From the NCBI RefSeq assembly GCF_024721155.1, contig NZ_JAHVAP010000003.1, positions 124,001 to 188,000 on the forward strand: 64,000 bases of DNA. Reading direction: 5' to 3'. The notes below the pieces were generated by a model. That model did not search any database. It saw only the letters and a list, made by a program, of their open reading frames with translations, and was not told the origin of the DNA. The stretch comes from Mucilaginibacter phenanthrenivorans. GTDB lineage: Bacteria; Bacteroidota; Bacteroidia; Sphingobacteriales; Sphingobacteriaceae. A program made the position numbers and the translations under genes. This document shows, one piece after another, positions 41,017-49,942 of this stretch. The first letter of the stretch is position 1. Each line of letters begins with the position of its first letter.

Positions 41017-41538
41017 TTAGTGTTTGGAGTTGATTTTGCCGGCGTCTTCCAGTTCAATATCCATCTGGTCGTCGTACTTAAAGCGGTACAAAACCCAGTC
41101 ATTCTGTGGCTTATAAAATATAAAGGTAAACCTGATCGGCTGGATCTCGTGCTTTACCAGGTAGCTATAAAATACCAGGCTGTTTGAAGCATTTTTTTGC
41201 GTGATCAGGTCTTTACCTAAAAACAGCCCAATTCCCTGGCGCAATGAATCCAGCTTGGCTTTAAGCTGGTTGATCCCGGCTGTATTGGTAAAATACTTAT
41301 TGGTGCCGAATAAGTAATCTATTGCCAGGCTGGTTCCGTCTTCTTTATATTTTTTGAAAAAAGTATTTACCAAATCAGCCGCACCCTTTACAACGGGCGC
41401 AGCAGCTGGTTTAGCGGCAGTGGCGGCAGGCTTTGCAGGCGCGGCTTCCTGGGCCTTTGTGTACATAGCGCAGCAGAAAACCATACCGGCCACCAAAAAT
41501 GCACGGGTGTAAAAGCGTTTTAAGTTTAAGTGTTTCAT
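41017..41538 (-). CDS. Exported protein of unknown function with Ala/Pro linker
   Basis: A 173-residue protein with a signal peptide (residues 1-29, ending YTKAQ) and a low-complexity linker EAAPAKPAATAAKPAAAPVV. The folded part starts at GAADLVNTFFKKYKEDGTSL and ends with a beta-rich section, SLVFYSYLVKHEIQPIRFTF, IFYKPQNDWVLYRFKYDDQM. It resembles small periplasmic NTF2/DUF3887-like domains but is not assigned. First gene of a five-gene operon reaching 40113. Confidence 0.65.
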   Translation of the reverse strand: MKHLNLKRFYTRAFLVAGMVFCCAMYTKAQEAAPAKPAATAAKPAAAPVVKGAADLVNTFFKKYKEDGTSLAIDYLFGTNKYFTNTAGINQLKAKLDSLRQGIGLFLGKDLITQKNASNSLVFYSYLVKHEIQPIRFTFIFYKPQNDWVLYRFKYDDQMDIELEDAGKINSKH

Positions 41539-41570
41539 AGTGTATGTTTTAAAAATTCAAAGTAAATAAA

Positions 41571-41594
41571 AAAGCCTGCTATTTGAGCAGGCTT
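41571..41594 (-). terminator. Terminator of pdhB
   Basis: AAGCCTGCT, ATTTG, AGCAGGCTT; on the minus strand the stem is followed by TTTTTTATTT. Confidence 0.8.
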
Positions 41595-41686
41595 CGCTTA
41601 TTTTTTTGTTGAATAACATGATTCAGGGGATTTAGCTAGAAATTCTCTAAACCCAATCCACCACTCACTTAATCAACCCAATCAAC

Positions 41687-42670
41687 TTATTTAGTAACAT
41701 ACATTACTTCCTTAACCGCTTTAATAACACGTTCAGGGTTTGGAAGATATTCCTGGATCAGGGTTGGTGCGTAAGGTAACGGCACATCGCCGCCCATGAT
41801 CCGCAATACCGGAGCATCAAGGTAATCAAATGCATCCTTTTGTACCTTAAAGGCAACTTCGGTAGCTATTGAGCCTAATGGCCAGCTTTCTTCAACAATG
41901 ATCAAACGGTTTGTTTTCTTAACAGAAGCGATAACGGTATCATAATCGATAGGGCGTACAGTACGCAGATCGATCACTTCAGCATGGATGCCTTCTTTCT
42001 CAAGTTCGGCAGCAGCAGCGTTAACCACCTTCATGATCTTGCCAAAGCCAACAAGGGTAACATCGCTGCCCTCCTTGGTTACGTTTGCTTTTCCGATCGG
42101 GATATAATAAGTTTCTTCAGGAACTTCACCCTTATCGCCATACATTAATTCCGACTCCATGAAAATAACCGGATCCGGATCAAGGATAGCAGATTTTAAA
42201 AGTCCTTTTGCATCGTAAGGGTTTGATGGAACAACCACCTTCAAGCCCGGGCAGTTGGCATACCAGTTTTCAAAGCACTGGCTGTGCTGCGAGCTAAGCA
42301 TCCCTGCATTCCCGGTTGGGCCGCGGAACACGATTGGCACAGAGAACTGGCCACCGCTCATCGACATGATCTTAGCTGCCCCGTTGATGATCTGGTCGAT
42401 AGCAACCAACGAGAAGTTAAAGGTCATGAACTCGATAATAGGTTTCAGGCCGTTCATTGCCGAACCGATGCCGATACCAGCAAAACCGCATTCAGAAATC
42501 GGAGTGTCGATAACGCGTTTAGCGCCAAATTCGTCCAGCATTCCCTGGCTTACTTTGTAGGCGCCATTATATTCGGCCACCTCTTCACCCATCAGGTATA
42601 TTTTATCATCATTGCGCATTTCCTCGTTCATTGCTTCGCGAAGCGCTTCTCTGAATTGTATTTCTCTCAT
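41687..42670 (-). CDS. pdhB: Pyruvate dehydrogenase E1 component, beta subunit
   Basis: A 327-residue thiamine-diphosphate enzyme subunit. REIQFREALREAMNEEMRND and GEEVAEYNGAYKVSQGMLD are at the N-terminus. FAGIGIGSAMNGLKPIIEFM, DQIINGAAKIMSMSGGQFSV and FRGPTGNAGMLSSQHSQ are the cofactor- and substrate-proximal segments. IVEESWPLGSIATEV and DVPLPYAPTLIQEYLP lie in the C-terminal transketolase domain. With the E1 alpha, E2 and E3 subunits (not in the window) it converts pyruvate to acetyl-CoA. Bacteroidota often keep pdhA and pdhB apart. A TATATTTG box lies 32 bases before the start. Confidence 0.95.
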   Translation of the reverse strand: MREIQFREALREAMNEEMRNDDKIYLMGEEVAEYNGAYKVSQGMLDEFGAKRVIDTPISECGFAGIGIGSAMNGLKPIIEFMTFNFSLVAIDQIINGAAKIMSMSGGQFSVPIVFRGPTGNAGMLSSQHSQCFENWYANCPGLKVVVPSNPYDAKGLLKSAILDPDPVIFMESELMYGDKGEVPEETYYIPIGKANVTKEGSDVTLVGFGKIMKVVNAAAAELEKEGIHAEVIDLRTVRPIDYDTVIASVKKTNRLIIVEESWPLGSIATEVAFKVQKDAFDYLDAPVLRIMGGDVPLPYAPTLIQEYLPNPERVIKAVKEVMYVTK

Positions 42671-42701
42671 CGTATTATAAAATATGCTTTTTTAGCGAAC
42701 G

Positions 42702-42709
42702 CAAATATA
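42702..42709 (-). promoter_or_regulatory. -7 promoter box (TATATTTG) of pdhB
   Basis: An exact TAnnTTTG match on the minus strand, 32 bases upstream of the ATG. Confidence 0.55.
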
Positions 42710-42850
42710 ATCACTAAAGTGTGATTTGCAATTTGTACCGCCATTACTGCAAGGTTTTTACGTTTACAGGTAAAAAGTTGTTATTCCGCAAGCATAAACC
42801 CGCAGTTAATAGACATTTTTACTGCCTACTGCCCACTCAAAACTGCTAAC

Positions 42851-44485
42851 TTACTTCCGCTCTCCCTTCATTTTCGAAGCAATCTCCAATGCCTTATGAG
42901 CATTTACAATTCCGCCGGTTTTTGAAAGTGTGGTGAATTCAACTTTTTCCTTGCTGCCCGGTTTGTTAACCAGTCTGTTGGTTACAGGGGCGGCGCTTCC
43001 TAAAATTGCCTGTTTTACCTGTTTAGCGCTCAACTCGGGATAATATTCCAATATCAAAGCAGCAATGCCGGAAACGATAGGCGATGAAAAGCTGGTGCCA
43101 TCCGCCGTGTTAAATTCGGCGTCTGTATCTATTGAAGTAACCTTTACACCCGGTGCGAATACGTCAACGCTTTTTTGACCATAGTTGCTGAATGTTGCTG
43201 CCAGCAAGGTGTCAGGTTTCGGGCCCGATGCGCCCACGCTGATCACGTTGTCTGTAGTGGTTCCGTCAAGATAGGTATCATTGGGAAATTCAGGAGCGGC
43301 GTCCATATCATGGTTGTCGTTACCCGATGCCTGTACCAATAATACATCCTTCGACGCTGCATATTTAAAAGCCGCATCAACCCACTCCTTGTGCGGAGAG
43401 ATCTTTTTACCAAAGCTCATATTGATCACCAATGCGCCGTGGTCAACAGCATAACGGATCGCGTTAGCAATATCCTTGTCATACTCATCGCCGTTTGGCA
43501 CTGCCTTTATCGACATGATCCTCACATTGTCGGCAACACCGTCAATGCCGTAACCGTTGTTCCGTACGGCGCCAATTAAACCGGCAACACCGGTTCCATG
43601 TGATGCATCAGGGTTTTTAAGCACGTTGTTACCGTATGGCTTGCCATCATTCACATCCGGATCGTCGCCCACTATACGGGCGCGTGCCTCCAAATCTGGT
43701 GTGATATTGTTATTTTGCTTGGCGTACTCTTCGGTAATGTCCTTAAGCACTTTGGCATTGTTGGTATCCTCTCCAATCTGTGAGAATACTGATTCCCAAA
43801 CGGTTTTACTCTGGCTTATCGTGTCGTTGGTAGTGGTTATTCTTTTAAGGTCGGCTATATTAAATGTCTGGTCTGATTTTAATTTCAGCTCTCTTTTGAT
43901 ATAAAAATTTGTAGCCGAAAGTACATTAACCTCCATGGTAAGTTCCTTAAGCTCTGTTTGCGAGTGGCTCATGGTGGTATCATAAGCGGATTTTACCTGC
44001 TGCCAAAAGGCAAATTCCTTTTCCTGGCCTGCAGGTGCGGTAGTTGTTGACAAATATTTACCTTTCAGCTTGTTATATTGCCTTACTTCCTCGGTAGTTT
44101 CGGTAAAGTCAACCTTGCCGCCTTTGCCGCCCAAAAAATCCCAGCCATGCACGTCATCAACCAGGCCATCGCCGTCATCATCCTTGCCATTGTTGGGAAT
44201 CTCCTTCGGGTTTACCCACAAAATGCTTTTCAGGTCAGTTTGCGTAGTGTCAATACCACTATCGATAGTGGTAACAATTACCGTTTTGCTTTTCTTTCCC
44301 TTTAAAAACAGGTAAGCCTGCTTTAGGCTGATGCCATAGAAGCCATCGGTTTTTAAATCCATGGCGTGCCAGTTTTTTGGCGGATCGGGTGCCATCTTAG
44401 GCGCTTGCTGTCCGAACGAGTTAAGGCTTAGTAACATTGCCCCGAAGGTGAGGGAGCTTAAAGTGTATTTTTGTAGTATGTTCAT
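42851..44485 (-). CDS. Exported S8 family serine peptidase (subtilase)
   Basis: A 544-residue protein with a signal peptide (ending NSFGQQ). The subtilisin triad is in order: Asp in VTTIDSGIDTTQTDL (about residue 76), His in ASHGTGVAGLIGAV (about 296), oxyanion Asn in VQASGNDNHDMD and Ser in DGTSFSSPIVSGIAALIL (about 480). An insertion of about 170 helical residues between Asp and His (VRQYNKLKGKYLSTTTAPAG onward) is large for the family. The protein degrades peptides outside the cytoplasm. Confidence 0.94.
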   Translation of the reverse strand: MNILQKYTLSSLTFGAMLLSLNSFGQQAPKMAPDPPKNWHAMDLKTDGFYGISLKQAYLFLKGKKSKTVIVTTIDSGIDTTQTDLKSILWVNPKEIPNNGKDDDGDGLVDDVHGWDFLGGKGGKVDFTETTEEVRQYNKLKGKYLSTTTAPAGQEKEFAFWQQVKSAYDTTMSHSQTELKELTMEVNVLSATNFYIKRELKLKSDQTFNIADLKRITTTNDTISQSKTVWESVFSQIGEDTNNAKVLKDITEEYAKQNNNITPDLEARARIVGDDPDVNDGKPYGNNVLKNPDASHGTGVAGLIGAVRNNGYGIDGVADNVRIMSIKAVPNGDEYDKDIANAIRYAVDHGALVINMSFGKKISPHKEWVDAAFKYAASKDVLLVQASGNDNHDMDAAPEFPNDTYLDGTTTDNVISVGASGPKPDTLLAATFSNYGQKSVDVFAPGVKVTSIDTDAEFNTADGTSFSSPIVSGIAALILEYYPELSAKQVKQAILGSAAPVTNRLVNKPGSKEKVEFTTLSKTGGIVNAHKALEIASKMKGERK

Positions 44486-44486
44486 G

Positions 44487-44590
44487 TTTATTGTTGTAGC
44501 AGTTGTAAATGTTGTAAGAGTTGTAGTCGTTGTTTTTGCATGGGGGCTTCTTACCCTCTACAACAACTAAAACCCTTACAACCTTTCATC
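44487..44590. repeat. GTTGTAR-family inverted repeat, copy 4
   Basis: Left words GTTGTAGCAGTTGTAAATG, TTGTAAGAGTTGTAG; right words CTACAACAACTAAAACCC, TTACAACCTTTCATCAAC. It joins the ALDH stop (44598) to the subtilase start. Confidence 0.8.
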
Positions 44591-44597
44591 AACTTAA

Positions 44598-46139
44598 TCA
44601 AAGATCAAATTTAATTCCTTGAGCTAAGGGTAACGTTTTTGAATAATTAATAGTATTTGTTTGCCTGCGCATGTAAACTTTCCAGGCATCCGAGCCGGAT
44701 TCACGACCACCGCCCGTTTCCTTTTCTCCGCCAAATGCGCCGCCAATTTCTGCGCCGGACGTGCCTATGTTCACATTGGCAATTCCGCAATCAGAACCAG
44801 CATAGGATAGAAATTGTTCTGCCTCGCGTAAATTTTGCGTCATGATGGCTGATGACAGGCCTTGCGGCACACCATTTTGCAGGGCAAGTGCTTCTTCAAG
44901 CCCCTTGTATTTAATCAAATAAAGGATAGGTGCAAAGGTTTCGTGCTGCACAATTTTATAGTGATTTTCAACCTCGGCGATACATGGTTTTACGTAACAG
45001 CCCGAAGCATATTGAGCGCCTTCCAGCTTGCCTCCTTCAACAATAAAGTTTCCGCCTTCGGCCTTGCATTTTTCAATGGAATCAAGATATAAGGCAACCG
45101 CATCTTTGTCGATCAGCGGGCCCATGTGGTTATTTTCATCCAGCGGATCGCCAATGCGGATTTGGGCATAAGCTTTTACCAGTTTCGCTTTAAAGGCATC
45201 ATATACACTTTCATGTATAATGAGCCTGCGGGTGCTGGTACAACGCTGGCCGGCTGTTCCCACCGCACCAAATACCGCGCCTATCAATGACATATCCAGG
45301 TCGGCATTTTCACTGATGATAATGGCGTTGTTACCGCCAAGTTCTAACAAACTCCTGCCAAGCCTTGCGCCAACCGCTGCGCCTATAGATTTACCCATGC
45401 GGGTTGAACCGGTAGCAGAAACCAACGGCACGCGGGGATCATTCGCCATTAATTCGCCAATCTCCCTGTCGCCTATCACCAGGCAGGATACGCCTTCGTC
45501 AATATTATGTTTTTTAAATACCTCCTGCGCAATATGCTGGCAGGCTATAGCTGTTAAAGGTGTTTTTTCAGATGGTTTCCAGATGCAAACATCGCCGCAA
45601 ACCCAGGCCAGCATCGCGTTCCAGCTCCATACCGCCACAGGGAAATTAAATGCTGAAATAATGCCTACAATCCCTAAAGGATGGTATTGTTCATACATGC
45701 GGTGCTGCGGGCGCTCGCTGTGCATGGTTAAGCCATAAAGCTGGCGACTCAGGCCTACCGCAAAATCAGCAATATCAATCATTTCCTGCACTTCGCCGTA
45801 GCCTTCCTGCAGGCTCTTGCCCATCTCGTAGGATACCAAAGCGCCAAGGTTTTCTTTATTTGCACGCAAGGCATTGCCTATTTCGCGAACAATTTCTCCA
45901 CGTTTTGGAGCGGGTACCGTGCGCCAGTTTATGAAGGCTTTTTGCGCCTGTTCAACTGCGCTATTGTAGTTATCTGCGGTAGCAAATTTTACCGAAGCGA
46001 TCTTTTTACCGTCGGTTGGCGATACGATATCTTTTATAGCTGCATCAGGGCTGCTTACCCAATTGCTGCCTGTACTAAATGCGTCGTTAATGTCGTTTAT
46101 ATGTAAACGATTAAGAATATCCGGAATATTGAGGCTCAT
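44598..46139 (-). CDS. ALDH7-type aldehyde dehydrogenase (aminoadipate-semialdehyde dehydrogenase-like)
   Basis: A 513-residue NAD(P)-dependent aldehyde dehydrogenase. The catalytic Cys is in AGQRCTSTRRL, the general-base Glu in LLELGGNNAI, and the cofactor Lys region is CIWKPSEKTPLTA and ATGSTRMGK. Features such as EYHPLGIVGIISAFNFPVAV and GGGRESGSDAWKVYMRRQTN place it with ALDH7 (antiquitin, AmaB), which oxidises aminoadipate semialdehyde/piperideine-6-carboxylate in lysine breakdown. That substrate is an inference. A TACCTTTG box overlaps the in-frame TTG at 46157, so the ATG at 46139 is the start. Confidence 0.93.
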   Translation of the reverse strand: MSLNIPDILNRLHINDINDAFSTGSNWVSSPDAAIKDIVSPTDGKKIASVKFATADNYNSAVEQAQKAFINWRTVPAPKRGEIVREIGNALRANKENLGALVSYEMGKSLQEGYGEVQEMIDIADFAVGLSRQLYGLTMHSERPQHRMYEQYHPLGIVGIISAFNFPVAVWSWNAMLAWVCGDVCIWKPSEKTPLTAIACQHIAQEVFKKHNIDEGVSCLVIGDREIGELMANDPRVPLVSATGSTRMGKSIGAAVGARLGRSLLELGGNNAIIISENADLDMSLIGAVFGAVGTAGQRCTSTRRLIIHESVYDAFKAKLVKAYAQIRIGDPLDENNHMGPLIDKDAVALYLDSIEKCKAEGGNFIVEGGKLEGAQYASGCYVKPCIAEVENHYKIVQHETFAPILYLIKYKGLEEALALQNGVPQGLSSAIMTQNLREAEQFLSYAGSDCGIANVNIGTSGAEIGGAFGGEKETGGGRESGSDAWKVYMRRQTNTINYSKTLPLAQGIKFDL

Positions 46140-46154
46140 AATTGTTACTTTTGC

Positions 46155-46162
46155 CAAAGGTA
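46155..46162 (-). promoter_or_regulatory. -7 promoter box (TACCTTTG) of the ALDH gene
   Basis: An exact TAnnTTTG match, 15 bases upstream of the chosen ATG. Confidence 0.6.
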
Positions 46163-46377
46163 AAAATCTTTAAGGCAATTTATTATCAACTCACCCTTTG
46201 CCGGCAAAATGATTCGCATTAATTATCAAGGCTTTGTAATTAACCCTGTTAACAATGTTTGAATGTTGATAACTAAATTGTATTATGGATGTTTATTACT
46301 TGTAATTTAATCTCGGTTAAAGCTCTAAAAGCGATTTTGAAGGCTTCAACGGAGTATATGTTCTGAAACAAAATTGA

Positions 46378-47781
46378 ATGGAAGAAGAATTTGAATTTGG
46401 TTTTACCGAGGACCCAAAATTTTCGGTAGAACGGTACGAAGAGATGATTCGTAATCATGATCAGTACTTTTTTGATGCCCAGGCGTTTGAGAACATTATC
46501 GACTACTACATCGAAAAGAACGATCCGCCAAAAGCCCTACAGGTTGCTGAATATGCCCGCAACCAGCATCCGTTTGCCGCAGTTTTCCTGATTAAACAGG
46601 CTCAGCTCTTAGTGGTATCCAACAAGGTGCCCGAAGCATTTGAAGCGCTTGAAAAAGCCGCAATGCTCGAAGCATCGGACCCGGACATTTACCTCATTCG
46701 CGGTAATATGTACGAGAGTATGGAACGCTATGGCGAAGCTTTGGAGAACTACGAAAAAGCGCTTGACCTTGCAGAAGAAACCGACGAAGTGCTGCTGCAT
46801 ATTGCCTACGTATACCAAAATATGGGCGATTATGAAACATCCATTACCTACCTGAAGCTTTGCTTAAAGCAAAATATGGAGAACCAGGATGCTTTGTATG
46901 AGCTTGCCTTTTGCTACGACGTTTTGGACAACCAGGAGGAAAGCGTTACGTTTTACCAGCAATACATTGATAACGAGCCTTACAGTTATGCCGCGTGGTA
47001 TAATTTAGGCAATGCGTTTACCAAGCTGAGCTTGTTTGAAAAAGCAATTGACGCTTATGACTACGCTATATTAATAAAGGACAGCTTCGCATCGGCCTAT
47101 TTTAATAAGGGCAATGCATTGGTGAACCTGGAGAAATATGCAGAGGCCATTGAGGTTTATCGTCATACTTTTGAATACGAGCAGCCCAATGCCGATACTT
47201 ATTGCGCCATTGGCGAATGCTATGAAAAGCTGGAGCAGATGGATGATGCCCGCGCATTCTACAAAAAATCGGTTAAGATGGATCCTAAGCTGGCCGATGC
47301 CTGGTTTGGAATTGGTGTTACGCTTGATTTTGAGGAACGCTATTTTGAGGCGCTTCATTTCTACAAAAAGGCGCTTGATCTGGATATTGCCAATGCCGAC
47401 TACTGGTTTGCTATTGCCGATGCAGAATACAAGCTTGGCCATATGACCGAGGCAGAGAATGCCTATGATAAGGTTGTTGAGCTGAACCCGATGGATGTGG
47501 ATGCCTGGCTGGATTACTCGTCTATATTATACGAGCAACAAAGGCTGGTTGATGCCATCGAAATAATCTCACAGGCTATAAAGAACAACCCGGATGCAGC
47601 TGAGCTGTATTACCGGATGGTAGCCTACCTATTTGCCAAAGGCGAATACAACGAAGCCCTGACTTACCTGGAAACGGCGCTTTCGTCCGATCCGGAAAAA
47701 CATTACATCCTGTTTGATTATTTGCCACAGCTGCAGAAAAACAAAGTGATTGTGGATATTATTAATAGGTATACTAAGTGA
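46378..47781 (+). CDS. Cytoplasmic TPR-repeat protein
   Basis: A 467-residue protein made almost entirely of tetratricopeptide repeats, about eleven in number, without a signal peptide. Examples are DIYLIRGNMYESMERYGEAL, YAAWYNLGNAFTKLSLFEKA, SAYFNKGNALVNLEKYAEAI and DAWFGIGVTLDFEERYFEAL. The first 60 residues are acidic (MEEEFEFGFTEDPKF). Such proteins serve as scaffolds; Bacteroidota have close homologues of unknown role. Its stop is followed by an AATCTCTA repeat and a strong terminator. Confidence 0.9.
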   Translation: MEEEFEFGFTEDPKFSVERYEEMIRNHDQYFFDAQAFENIIDYYIEKNDPPKALQVAEYARNQHPFAAVFLIKQAQLLVVSNKVPEAFEALEKAAMLEASDPDIYLIRGNMYESMERYGEALENYEKALDLAEETDEVLLHIAYVYQNMGDYETSITYLKLCLKQNMENQDALYELAFCYDVLDNQEESVTFYQQYIDNEPYSYAAWYNLGNAFTKLSLFEKAIDAYDYAILIKDSFASAYFNKGNALVNLEKYAEAIEVYRHTFEYEQPNADTYCAIGECYEKLEQMDDARAFYKKSVKMDPKLADAWFGIGVTLDFEERYFEALHFYKKALDLDIANADYWFAIADAEYKLGHMTEAENAYDKVVELNPMDVDAWLDYSSILYEQQRLVDAIEIISQAIKNNPDAAELYYRMVAYLFAKGEYNEALTYLETALSSDPEKHYILFDYLPQLQKNKVIVDIINRYTK

Positions 47782-47782
47782 G

Positions 47783-47864
47783 GTGATTAGAGGTTAGTTA
47801 ATCAGAGATTAGGAAAAACTTTGCGACCATCCAACTAATCTCTATTCACCGATCTCTAATCTCT
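47783..47864. repeat. AATCTCTA-family inverted repeat after the TPR gene
   Basis: GATTAGAGGTTAGTTAATCA, GAGATTAGG, then the inverted CTAATCTCTATTCACCGATC, TCTAATCTCTA. The array begins 1-2 bases after the TGA stop. Confidence 0.75.
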
Positions 47865-47902
47865 AAAAAAAGCCAAAACTTCTACCAGTTTTGGCTTTTT
47901 TT
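47865..47902 (+). terminator. Terminator after the TPR gene
   Basis: AAAAAAAGCCAAAACT, a 6-base loop, AGTTTTGGCTTTTTTT: a 16-base perfect stem with A and T flanks, active in both directions. Confidence 0.85.
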
Positions 47903-47959
47903 ACGACCTTTGAGCCATTAGAACTTTTAGTTATAGTCTATAACCATTTTACATCATCT

Positions 47960-48715
47960 ATGAATTACCAGATCAATAATCTCCCCGAACGTGTAGCCAA
48001 ACCACGTAACAGCGGCATCACCATGGTGATGGATAAGGGGCTTAGCCTGCGCCAGGCGGAGGATTTTATTGAGGTCGGTGGTGCGTATACCGATATGGTT
48101 AAACTGGGCTGGGCAACATCGTATGTTACGCCGAACCTTGCTGAAAAACTAAAACTTTACCGCGATGCAGGCATTCCTGTTTATTTTGGCGGAACCTTAT
48201 TTGAGGCGATGATAGTACGAAACCAGTTTGACGATTACTGCCGCCTGCTGGATAAGTTTCAAATGGATTATGCCGAAGTATCAGATGGCTCCATCACCCT
48301 GGAGCACGACATCAAGTGCGACTATATCCAAAAGCTATCTAAAATAACAACTGTAATCTCCGAAGTTGGCTCAAAGGATGTGCAAAAGATCTTTGCGCCT
48401 TACAAGTGGATCAACCTGATGCGTGCCGAAATTGAAGCCGGCTCATGGAAAGTAATAGCCGAAGCGCGCGAAAGCGGCAATGTGGGCATTTACCGCGATT
48501 CGGGAGAGGTAAGGCAGGGGTTGGTTGATGAGATCCTGACACAGATTCCTGAAGAAACTATTATTTGGGAAGCCCCTCAAAAAGCACAGCAGGTTTGGTT
48601 TATCAAGCTTATCGGCGCTAATGTAAGTTTGGGGAATATTGCCCCCGCAGATGTGATCCCGCTGGAAACACTTCGTCTTGGGATCAGGAGCGATACGTTC
48701 GATCATTTTTTATAG
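47960..48715 (+). CDS. Phosphosulfolactate synthase (ComA-like)
   Basis: A 251-residue TIM-barrel protein of the ComA family, which adds sulfite to phosphoenolpyruvate to give phosphosulfolactate. Motifs: KPRNSGITMVMDKGLSLRQA, AYTDMVKLGWATSYV, YFGGTLFEAMIVRNQ, YAEVSDGSITLEHDIK, VISEVGSKDV and KWINLMRAEIEAGSWKVIAE, IIWEAPQKAQQVWFI. First known for coenzyme M synthesis in methanogens. In Bacteroidota, a role in supplying sulfolactate or cysteate for sulfonolipids is a plausible inference. No other pathway gene is adjacent. The ATG at 47960 follows the terminator. Confidence 0.9.
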   Translation: MNYQINNLPERVAKPRNSGITMVMDKGLSLRQAEDFIEVGGAYTDMVKLGWATSYVTPNLAEKLKLYRDAGIPVYFGGTLFEAMIVRNQFDDYCRLLDKFQMDYAEVSDGSITLEHDIKCDYIQKLSKITTVISEVGSKDVQKIFAPYKWINLMRAEIEAGSWKVIAEARESGNVGIYRDSGEVRQGLVDEILTQIPEETIIWEAPQKAQQVWFIKLIGANVSLGNIAPADVIPLETLRLGIRSDTFDHFL

Positions 48716-48807
48716 GGATAAATTCTGCGTATATTTTGTTGGAATGTGCTTATACATTCCGCCCGGTAAGTTAGTGGCGGGAGCGTTTTTCTTGCTACCT
48801 TTAATTT

Positions 48808-49893
48808 ATGATAAAGCAATTCATCTGCCTCTTTTGCATCCTGCTCACAACAACCGCTGTTGCCATTTCATCACCCCACAAAAAAGACGACCTTAAGTTT
48901 TTCAGCGCAAACAACAGCAGGATTCGTTATGTTGGAAGGATTGATTTTTCTGACAAGTTAAAGCCCCGAATCTGGGCACCGGGGGTTTACATAAAGGCCA
49001 GGTTTAAAGGCTCAAAATGTGAAATAATTTTGAATGATGAGAACCAGGGCGGTCATAACCTCAATTACCTGGAGATAGTTATCGACGATAATAAACCGTA
49101 CCGCATCCAAACCACCGGCAAGGAAAATGTAATAAACGTACCTGCCGGATTATCTGACTCAGAACATACCATTCTTATTTGTAAGGACACGGAATCAAAT
49201 ATCGGTTATATTGATTTTATTGGCTTCAGGTGCAAGGCGCTTTTGCCACTGCCCGCACAACCAACCCGCAAAATTGAATATTTTGGCGATTCCATTACCA
49301 GCGGCACTGGTATGGATCAATCGGTAGTTGCCTGCGACAAGGGGCAATGGTACGATCAGCATAACGCCTATATGAGCTACGGTGCGCGCACCGCCCGTAA
49401 TTTAAATGCCGACTGGCAGCTATCGGCGCTGGCAGGTGTTGGCCTGCTGCATAGCTGCTGCAACATGAAGGTTGTGCTGCCGCAGATCTATGACAAGGTT
49501 ATCCTTGCGGACGATTCAATTAAATGGAACTTTGACAACTACCAGCCTGACGTGGTAACCATTTGCATCGGGCAAAATGATGGCCCGCAGCAGGACTCGA
49601 CTTTATATTGCGGTACTTATGTTAAGCTGATTTCCTCACTGCGGATGCACTATCCCAAAGCCAGTATTATTTGCCTCACCAGCCCCATGGGGGATACCAC
49701 TTTAACCGCCGTATTAAAACGTTTTCTTACTGGCATCACCAGCTATGCAAATTCGCAGGGCGACAAAAACGTATACAAATACTTTTTCTCCAGGCAATAC
49801 CACAATGGCTGCGGCGGTCACCCTGATATAGATGAGCACAAGCTTATTGCGGACGAATTAACGGCGTATATTAAGCAGGTAAAGGGATGGTAG
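48808..49893 (+). CDS. Exported CE2-like SGNH esterase
   Basis: A 361-residue protein with a signal peptide (residues 1-21). Residues 30-145 form an N-terminal jelly-roll domain (IRYVGRIDFSDKLKPRIWAP, NYLEIVIDDNKPYRI). A C-terminal SGNH hydrolase follows with FGDSITSGTG (catalytic Ser), the Gly and Asn blocks (LAGVGLL, TICIGQNDGPQ) and the catalytic GHPDIDEHKLIADEL. This two-domain order matches carbohydrate esterase family 2, deacetylating xylan or similar glycans. A near-consensus TACCTTTA box precedes it. An inverted repeat follows the stop. Confidence 0.9.
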   Translation: MIKQFICLFCILLTTTAVAISSPHKKDDLKFFSANNSRIRYVGRIDFSDKLKPRIWAPGVYIKARFKGSKCEIILNDENQGGHNLNYLEIVIDDNKPYRIQTTGKENVINVPAGLSDSEHTILICKDTESNIGYIDFIGFRCKALLPLPAQPTRKIEYFGDSITSGTGMDQSVVACDKGQWYDQHNAYMSYGARTARNLNADWQLSALAGVGLLHSCCNMKVVLPQIYDKVILADDSIKWNFDNYQPDVVTICIGQNDGPQQDSTLYCGTYVKLISSLRMHYPKASIICLTSPMGDTTLTAVLKRFLTGITSYANSQGDKNVYKYFFSRQYHNGCGGHPDIDEHKLIADELTAYIKQVKGW

Positions 49894-49938
49894 AGACGCA
49901 ATGTTTAATTTAGAGACGCAATACTTTGCGTCTCTACC
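49889..49938. repeat. REP-like inverted repeat (GTAGAGACGCAA type)
   Basis: GGTAGAGACGCAA at 49889-49901 pairs with TTGCGTCTCTACC at 49926-49938; an inner TAGAGACGCAA at 49911 gives a second, tighter hairpin. It lies between convergent genes. Confidence 0.8.
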
Positions 49939-49942
49939 GGGA

